Positions 57,692 to 64,000 of a stretch of 64,000 nucleotides of DNA are shown here, one piece after another; within the stretch, counting starts at the first letter, position 1, and each line of letters starts with the position of its first letter. A program made the position numbers and the translations under genes. Source of the stretch: Campylobacter avium LMG 24591 (GTDB lineage Bacteria; Campylobacterota; Campylobacteria; Campylobacterales; Campylobacteraceae); contig NZ_CP022347.1 of NCBI RefSeq assembly GCF_002238335.1, forward strand, positions 372,001-436,000, given 5' to 3'. The notes under the pieces were generated by a model, which was not told where the DNA came from, made no database searches, and saw only the letters and a program-made list of their open reading frames with translations.

Positions 57692-58432
57692 ATGAAAATT
57701 CTTTTCTCTCCTAGTGAGGCTAAGAATTCTTCATCGAGCTTAGCTGAGATTAGTGAGAATTCTTTTATCTTTAAGGAGCTTTACAAGGAACGCTTAAAGC
57801 CCTTAAAAGCTTACAATGACTTTGTGAATACTGCTTCTTTAAAAGATTTAGAAAAATTTTTTGAGCTTAAAAAAGAAGATGATATTTTGGCCTTTAAAGG
57901 AGACATTTTTAAGGCTAAGACCTCAATGGCCATTACTAGATATAGCGGGGTGTCTTATAAATATCTTGATTTTGCCTCTCTTGATGAAAGTGCAAAAGAG
58001 TATGTTAAGAATAACACCATTATATTTTCAAATCTTTTTGGCCCTATTTTGGCTAAAGATAGCATTACAAACTACAAATTCAAACAAGGCGCTAAGCTTA
58101 ACAATGAAGATATAGCAAATTTTTACAAAAAGACTTTTTCAAAGGCTTTAGATGAGTTTTTGCAAGATGAGCAGGTGCTTGATTTAAGAGCTTCATTTTA
58201 TGATAAATTTTATGTGCCAAGCAAGAAATTTTACACTTATAAATTTTTTAAAGATAAAAAGGTGCTAAGTCATTTTGCCAAGGCTTATAGAGGCTTGTTG
58301 CTTAGGATTATGGCGCAAAATCAAGTTGAAAGTAATGAAGCCTTGCTAAGTGTTTTGCCAAAGGAACTAAGAGTAATTGACATAAAAGATAGTCCTAAAA
58401 AGACTGAAGTTAGCATCGAAATTCTTTCATAA
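57692..58432 (+). CDS. yaaA: YaaA (DUF328/UPF0246) family protein
   Basis: E. coli YaaA lowers free iron during peroxide stress and binds DNA. The 246-residue protein has the family start MKILFSPSEAK, and the conserved RYSGVSYKYLD, LFGPILAKD, LDLRASFYDKFY segments. YaaA of E. coli is about 258 residues, so length fits. It lies 2 bases after the oxidoreductase gene, and its last 23 bases overlap the 3' end of the ppx gene on the other strand. Confidence 0.85.
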   Translation: MKILFSPSEAKNSSSSLAEISENSFIFKELYKERLKPLKAYNDFVNTASLKDLEKFFELKKEDDILAFKGDIFKAKTSMAITRYSGVSYKYLDFASLDESAKEYVKNNTIIFSNLFGPILAKDSITNYKFKQGAKLNNEDIANFYKKTFSKALDEFLQDEQVLDLRASFYDKFYVPSKKFYTYKFFKDKKVLSHFAKAYRGLLLRIMAQNQVESNEALLSVLPKELRVIDIKDSPKKTEVSIEILS

Positions 58433-59369
58433 AATCTATGCAAATACCCTCTCTAATGCCCTCATCAACTACTATCAGCTCTTCTTTTTCAAAGAGTGCA
58501 TAGAGTAAAAAGCAGCCAGCGACTAGGTAGTTTTTGCGATTTTTGCCAACCAAAAGGCAGGCCTTTTCTTCGCTCATATACCAAAGCTTTAAGCCATAAT
58601 ACAAAAAATCCCCTCTATAAAGCTTTTTACCATTTATCAAACTAGCATTATATTCCTCATATAAAAGCCCTTGTTTTAGTGCTACTAATGCCGTAGGAAC
58701 TCCTGAGTTTAGCACAATTTTTTTAGCCTTGCTTTTTCTTAAAAAACTCTTAGCTAAAAATACCTCTTTAAAGGCTAAGATAGCTATGTTTTTAAGCTTT
58801 CTATCTTTTAGTAAAAAATGAAATTTAAGTATCTTATCCCTTGTTTTTAGACTTGAAATTTTATAGTTTTTCCCTAAGTTTTCGGCTTTCATGGCCTTTT
58901 CATAAAAGCTTATTATGCCAAAGTCAAAGCTTTTAGTGGTATTTGCAAAAGAAAGCTCGCAAGATGCACCGCCTAGGTCGCAAAATAGAAGTTTTTTATC
59001 CTTTATACCTAATTTATTAAGAGCATTTTGCATACCTAAAACGCTTAATCTAGCCTCCTCTTTGGCATCAATTAGCTTAAATTCTATATTAAATTCATCC
59101 TTTATTTCCTTGAAAATAAGCTCTGTGTTCTTAGCCTTTCTAAAGGCAGCTGTTGCGACTGCTCTTGCTTTTGTAAGGTCAAAATTTTGTTCCTTTAAAT
59201 TTCGCAAGGCGTTTTTTAAACGAGCTATGGCTTCATTGCTTATTAGATTATTTTGAGATAAATTTTTAGCAGCAGCCACTATAAATTCAGCCTCTTTTAT
59301 CACAGTTAAATTCTCATCCATTAAAACGGCTCTTAGCGTATTTGAGCCTAAATCTATGCCTAAAATCAT
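58410..59369 (-). CDS. ppx: Ppx/GppA-type phosphatase
   Basis: This family hydrolyses polyphosphate or the 5'-phosphate of pppGpp. The 319-residue protein has the ASKHA phosphate motif ILGIDLGSNTLRAVLMDE, VATAAFRKAKN, and the second phosphate motif FCDLGGASCELSF. It is the short form without the C-terminal HD domain. The exact substrate cannot be told from sequence. It diverges from pdxJ. Confidence 0.85.
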   Translation of the reverse strand: MILGIDLGSNTLRAVLMDENLTVIKEAEFIVAAAKNLSQNNLISNEAIARLKNALRNLKEQNFDLTKARAVATAAFRKAKNTELIFKEIKDEFNIEFKLIDAKEEARLSVLGMQNALNKLGIKDKKLLFCDLGGASCELSFANTTKSFDFGIISFYEKAMKAENLGKNYKISSLKTRDKILKFHFLLKDRKLKNIAILAFKEVFLAKSFLRKSKAKKIVLNSGVPTALVALKQGLLYEEYNASLINGKKLYRGDFLYYGLKLWYMSEEKACLLVGKNRKNYLVAGCFLLYALFEKEELIVVDEGIREGICIDFMKEFRC

Positions 59370-59390
59370 ATTTTTTCCTTTAAAATAGAG

Positions 59391-59396
59391 TATAAT
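59391..59396 (+). promoter_or_regulatory. -10 box (TATAAT) of pdxJ
   Basis: TATAAT preceded by GAG lies 25 bases before the pdxJ ATG in the divergent gap with ppx. Confidence 0.65.
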
Positions 59397-59412
59397 TTTA
59401 CTAAAAATTTAA

Positions 59413-61250
<1,838 letters not shown>

Positions 61251-61279
<29 letters not shown>

Positions 61280-62522
61280 GCTCTAAGGGAGCTTTAAAGT
61301 TTGTGTTTGATTTGCTTTGGTGCAAGGCATTGCTAAGCTGCATTCTGCAAGCTGAGCACTCAGCACTAAGAATTTGCGCCTCACTTTTTTCTATGTCTTT
61401 TACTCTTTTTAAGCCCACTTTTAAGGCCTCATCGTAGTAATCACTTTGCATACTAAGCCCGCCAAAACCACAGCAAGAATTTGTGTCGTCTAGCTCTTTA
61501 AATTTAAAATTAACCTTTAAAAGCTCTCTTACTTCCTTGTGATAGCCCTGCATTTTTTTAGAATGACAAGGGTCGTGATAAGTAAGTTTATAATCTTTCT
61601 TTGGCAGTTTTTGAAGCACTTGAAGTAAAGGCGTAAATTCATAAAAATACTTACTTGCTATGAAAATTCTCTCGCTAACTTTTCTAGCTCTTTTAGCCCA
61701 CTCTTCATCATTTATAAGCTTGAAAAAATGCTCATAATCAACCCTTATCATAGCCGAACATGTGGCCTCGGGGATTATGATAGCTTCTACTTTTTTGAGC
61801 TTTTCCTCAAAATAACTTATATTTTTTTTGGCTAAGCTTTCAACGGTTTTAAAATCTCCGGTAAAGTAATGCGGCGCACCGCAACAAACTTGCTTTTGCA
61901 TTAAATCCACATTTATATTTAGCTTTTTAGCTATCTTTAGTATGCTAAATGCCGTGCTTGTATAAGAATAATTAGCAAGGCAACCAACAAATAATGCTAT
62001 GCTTTTTTCGCCTTTATTATCTATAAAATTTGGGTTTGAGTTTAAAAAGCTTTTTTTCTTAAAGGCAATTAAGAGCCTATCTTTTTTAATCATAGGCAAA
62101 GAAAATTTAGCCCTCATCATAGAATTGTCTTGAATTTTAAAGGCACAGGATTGAAACACATAGCCAAATTTTGCTGCTAAATCCATAACTTTTCTATGAG
62201 AAAGCAGGTATAGCATAATCTTTTTATACCAAGCTATGCCCATTTGCTTGACTATGTCAAAGCGAACCGCCTCAATGGCAGTATCCACCCTGATATTGCT
62301 AGGGCAAACTTCCACGCACCTAGTACATAAAAAGCAAGATTCAAATACCTTTTTTAAGCCTTTATCAAGCTTTAAATTCTCATCTTTATAAGCAGAAATT
62401 AGGTCTAAAAAACCGCGTGGTGAGTTAGTTTCGTCTTTTTTTATGTCATAAACAGTGCAAGATTGTATGCACTTTCCGCATTTAACGCAGGCAGAACTTA
62501 TATTTTTGATATTATTTAACAT
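61251..62522 (-). CDS. Fe-S oxidoreductase of the GlcF/LutA type (CCG domains)
   Basis: This 423-residue protein has two N-terminal 4Fe-4S ferredoxin motifs (CVKCGKCIQSC and CFLCTRCVEVCP) and two C-terminal CCG domains (VCCGAPHYFTG and SCCGFGGLSMQ). The order is that of glycolate oxidase iron-sulfur subunit GlcF and related electron carriers. No flavin partner gene (GlcD) is adjacent, so the electron donor is unknown. It overlaps hemN by 1 base (TAATG), as in C. jejuni Cj0991c-Cj0992c from memory. Confidence 0.85.
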
Positions 62523-63877
62523 TACACAGTCTTTGAAAATACTTTTTTATCATCGCTAAATTTATACATATAAGCATCAAAACACATAGCTATGTTTCTA
62601 ATCAACAAAACCCCGGTTTCATTTACAAAAATTTCCTTATCTTTTATATCGTAAAAGTCCTTGTATTCCTCCAGCTGCTTTAAAGCATCCTCAAAATATT
62701 GCCAAAAATTTATCTTAAATTTATCCTCTATATCTTTTATATTTAAGTAAAAATTCGACATCAAAGACATGATAACTTTTTTTCTTAGCATATCATCATC
62801 ATGTAATACAATTCCCTTTTCAAAGGGCAATTTACCATTTAAAATAGCCTCTTCATAAGCTTTCATATCCTTGTAATTTTGAGCGTAATAATTGCCCCCG
62901 TCTCCAATGCTCGTAAGTCCTACGCCTATTAAGGCTGCACCGCCCTTTGTTGTGTATCCTTGAAAATTCCTATGCAAACTTCCATTTTTAAGAGCCTTAA
63001 ATAACTCATCATCTTCTTTTGCAAAATGGTCCATTCCTATCATCTTGTAAGAATTTTTTGTCAAGAATTTCTCGCAATACTCCAAAATTTCAAGTTTTTC
63101 ATCAGGGCTTGGCAGTGTGCTTTCATCAAATTTTCTCATATTTTTTTTAAGCCAAGGAACATGAGCGTAGTTAAATATAGCAAGCCTATCGGGATTTAAT
63201 AGCATGACCTTGTCCAAGGTTTTAGCAAAACTTTGCAAATTTTGATAAGGAAGCCCGTAGATAAGGTCTATATTTATGGACTTTATGCCCCTATCTCTCA
63301 TCATTTGTATAGCGTTTTTGCTAAGCTCAAAGCTTTGAATTCTGTGAATTTCTTTTTGCACTCTTTCGTCAAAATCTTGCACGCCAAAGCTTATCCTGTT
63401 AAAGCCTTCGTTGCAAAGAAGCTGGGCTTGCTCCTCGTTTAAAAATCTTGGGTCAATCTCGCAGCTAAGCTCAGCATTTTCATCAAAATTTGTGAAAGTG
63501 GATTTTATCTTTTTTATAAGTTTTTCAAGATAAGCAGCTGAAAAAAAGGTTGGAGTGCCGCCACCAAAATGAAGCTGTATGACCTTTTGTTCGGTGTTTA
63601 TGGTATTTTTTAGTATATCAAGCTCTTTAAATAAAAAGTCGATGTATCTACTTTTAAGCTCCTCTTTAGCCGTGTATATGACATTGCAACCGCAAAAATA
63701 ACAAGCAGACCTACAAAAGGGAAGATGAAAATAAAGCGATAATTCTTTATCCAAGGAACGAAGCCTTGATATGTAATCATCATAGCTAAAAGAGGTATTA
63801 AATTCAACAGCAGTGGGATAAGATGTGTATCTAGGTCCTGCTTTGGAAAAGCGAGTAAAGGCCTTATAATCTCTCAT
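62522..63877 (-). CDS. hemN: Oxygen-independent coproporphyrinogen III dehydrogenase HemN
   Basis: This radical SAM enzyme decarboxylates coproporphyrinogen III to protoporphyrinogen IX in heme synthesis without oxygen. The 451-residue protein has the GPRYTSYPTAVEF start, the CxxxCxxC cluster in PFCRSACYFCGCN (the extra Cys after is typical of true HemN), FGGGTPTF and the SFGVQDFDERVQKEIHR region. The ATG at 63877 has AGGAAAA ahead; the frame runs on to 63904 inside the upstream gene. The full HemN start region and length support true HemN rather than HemW. Confidence 0.95.
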   Translation of the reverse strand: MRDYKAFTRFSKAGPRYTSYPTAVEFNTSFSYDDYISRLRSLDKELSLYFHLPFCRSACYFCGCNVIYTAKEELKSRYIDFLFKELDILKNTINTEQKVIQLHFGGGTPTFFSAAYLEKLIKKIKSTFTNFDENAELSCEIDPRFLNEEQAQLLCNEGFNRISFGVQDFDERVQKEIHRIQSFELSKNAIQMMRDRGIKSINIDLIYGLPYQNLQSFAKTLDKVMLLNPDRLAIFNYAHVPWLKKNMRKFDESTLPSPDEKLEILEYCEKFLTKNSYKMIGMDHFAKEDDELFKALKNGSLHRNFQGYTTKGGAALIGVGLTSIGDGGNYYAQNYKDMKAYEEAILNGKLPFEKGIVLHDDDMLRKKVIMSLMSNFYLNIKDIEDKFKINFWQYFEDALKQLEEYKDFYDIKDKEIFVNETGVLLIRNIAMCFDAYMYKFSDDKKVFSKTV

Positions 63878-63998
63878 TTTCGTCTTTTCCTGCCAAAAAA
63901 GCATTTACATCTACAAATAAATTTGGATGTTCTTTTTTAATCTGCTCTAACAAAACATCTAAATCTATGCTTAAATCGCTCACACCTTTCATCATCTG
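63864..63998 (-). CDS. Small protein upstream of hemN (possibly partial)
   Basis: A leftward frame overlaps the hemN start by 14 bases. From the ATG pair at 63995/63992 it encodes about 43 residues ending VNAFLAGKDENERL, helical and acidic (DLSIDLDVLLEQIKKEHP). The frame stays open to the window edge, so the gene may begin to the right. A small hypothetical gene occupies this place in C. jejuni (Cj0993c, from memory). The overlap suggests translational coupling with hemN. No function is recognised. Confidence 0.55.
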   Translation of the reverse strand, partial: QMMKGVSDLSIDLDVLLEQIKKEHPNLFVDVNAFLAGKDENERL

Positions 63999-64000
63999 TT

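Overview
The window is about 64 kb of AT-rich, gene-dense bacterial chromosome. The genes recognised (a complete pgl N-glycosylation set, MOMP-type porins, FlgR, CcsBA, Mqo, the liv cluster, the Fur-LysS-GlyA block) point to a Campylobacter of the C. jejuni-like (thermotolerant) group. Many proteins resemble C. jejuni orthologues closely, but the order of the gene blocks differs from C. jejuni as I remember it, so it is probably a sister species. I see no rRNA, tRNA, CRISPR array, phage or insertion sequence. No gap between genes exceeds 300 bp; the largest is 41082-41317.

Layout. 1-5040: capsule export (3' end of kpsT, kpsE, kpsD), arabinose-5-phosphate isomerase kpsF and a TenA-family protein. 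5169-7858 (minus): an FMN-binding split-barrel protein, fabG and gpmI; divergent from these, mraY-murD (7934-10191) for peptidoglycan precursors. 10330-13343: two complete MOMP porins in tandem, then a truncated third porin gene whose stop codon lies against the ribosome-binding site of livJ. 13352-18961: branched-chain amino-acid ABC transporter livJ-K-H-M-G-F. 18994-25041: fused cytochrome c maturation protein CcsBA, a small membrane protein, flagellar sigma54 activator FlgR, and asd. 25032-26916 (minus): lipid A acyltransferase and heptosyltransferase I.

26990-41078 is a PolB-type exonuclease followed by the general N-glycosylation locus, arranged as two convergent operons: gne-pglK-pglH-pglI-pglJ rightward and pglB-pglA-pglC-pglD-pglE-pglF leftward. 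In C. jejuni all of these run in one direction, so this is an inversion of the pglB-F block. PglE, PglF and PglD make UDP-diNAcBac; PglC, A, J, H and I build the lipid-linked heptasaccharide; PglK flips it and PglB transfers it. PglB here carries about 50 extra, hydrophobic residues ahead of its WWDYG motif.

41318-46356 (minus): pyk, mqo, coaX and a pair resembling BamB and YfgM. 46505-53363 (plus): gatC, cvpA, fur, lysS, glyA, a DUF1882-type protein, a SPOR protein, aroE and a Nudix hydrolase. 53385-55084 (minus): cytosolic CZB chemoreceptor, DUF465 protein, rpmB. 55221-58432 (plus): rpe, a DnaQ-like exonuclease, an FAD oxidoreductase, yaaA. Then ppx/gppA (minus), pdxJ-pdxA (plus), and an Fe-S oxidoreductase with hemN (minus) to the right edge.

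I found no clear phage, defence or mobile system. The best candidates for something new are the rearranged pgl locus with its enlarged PglB, the porin array whose third member has become the leader of the liv operon, a probable leaderless ccsBA transcript, and a primase-like motif pattern in the DUF1882 protein. C. jejuni locus names and comparisons are from memory, not from a search.
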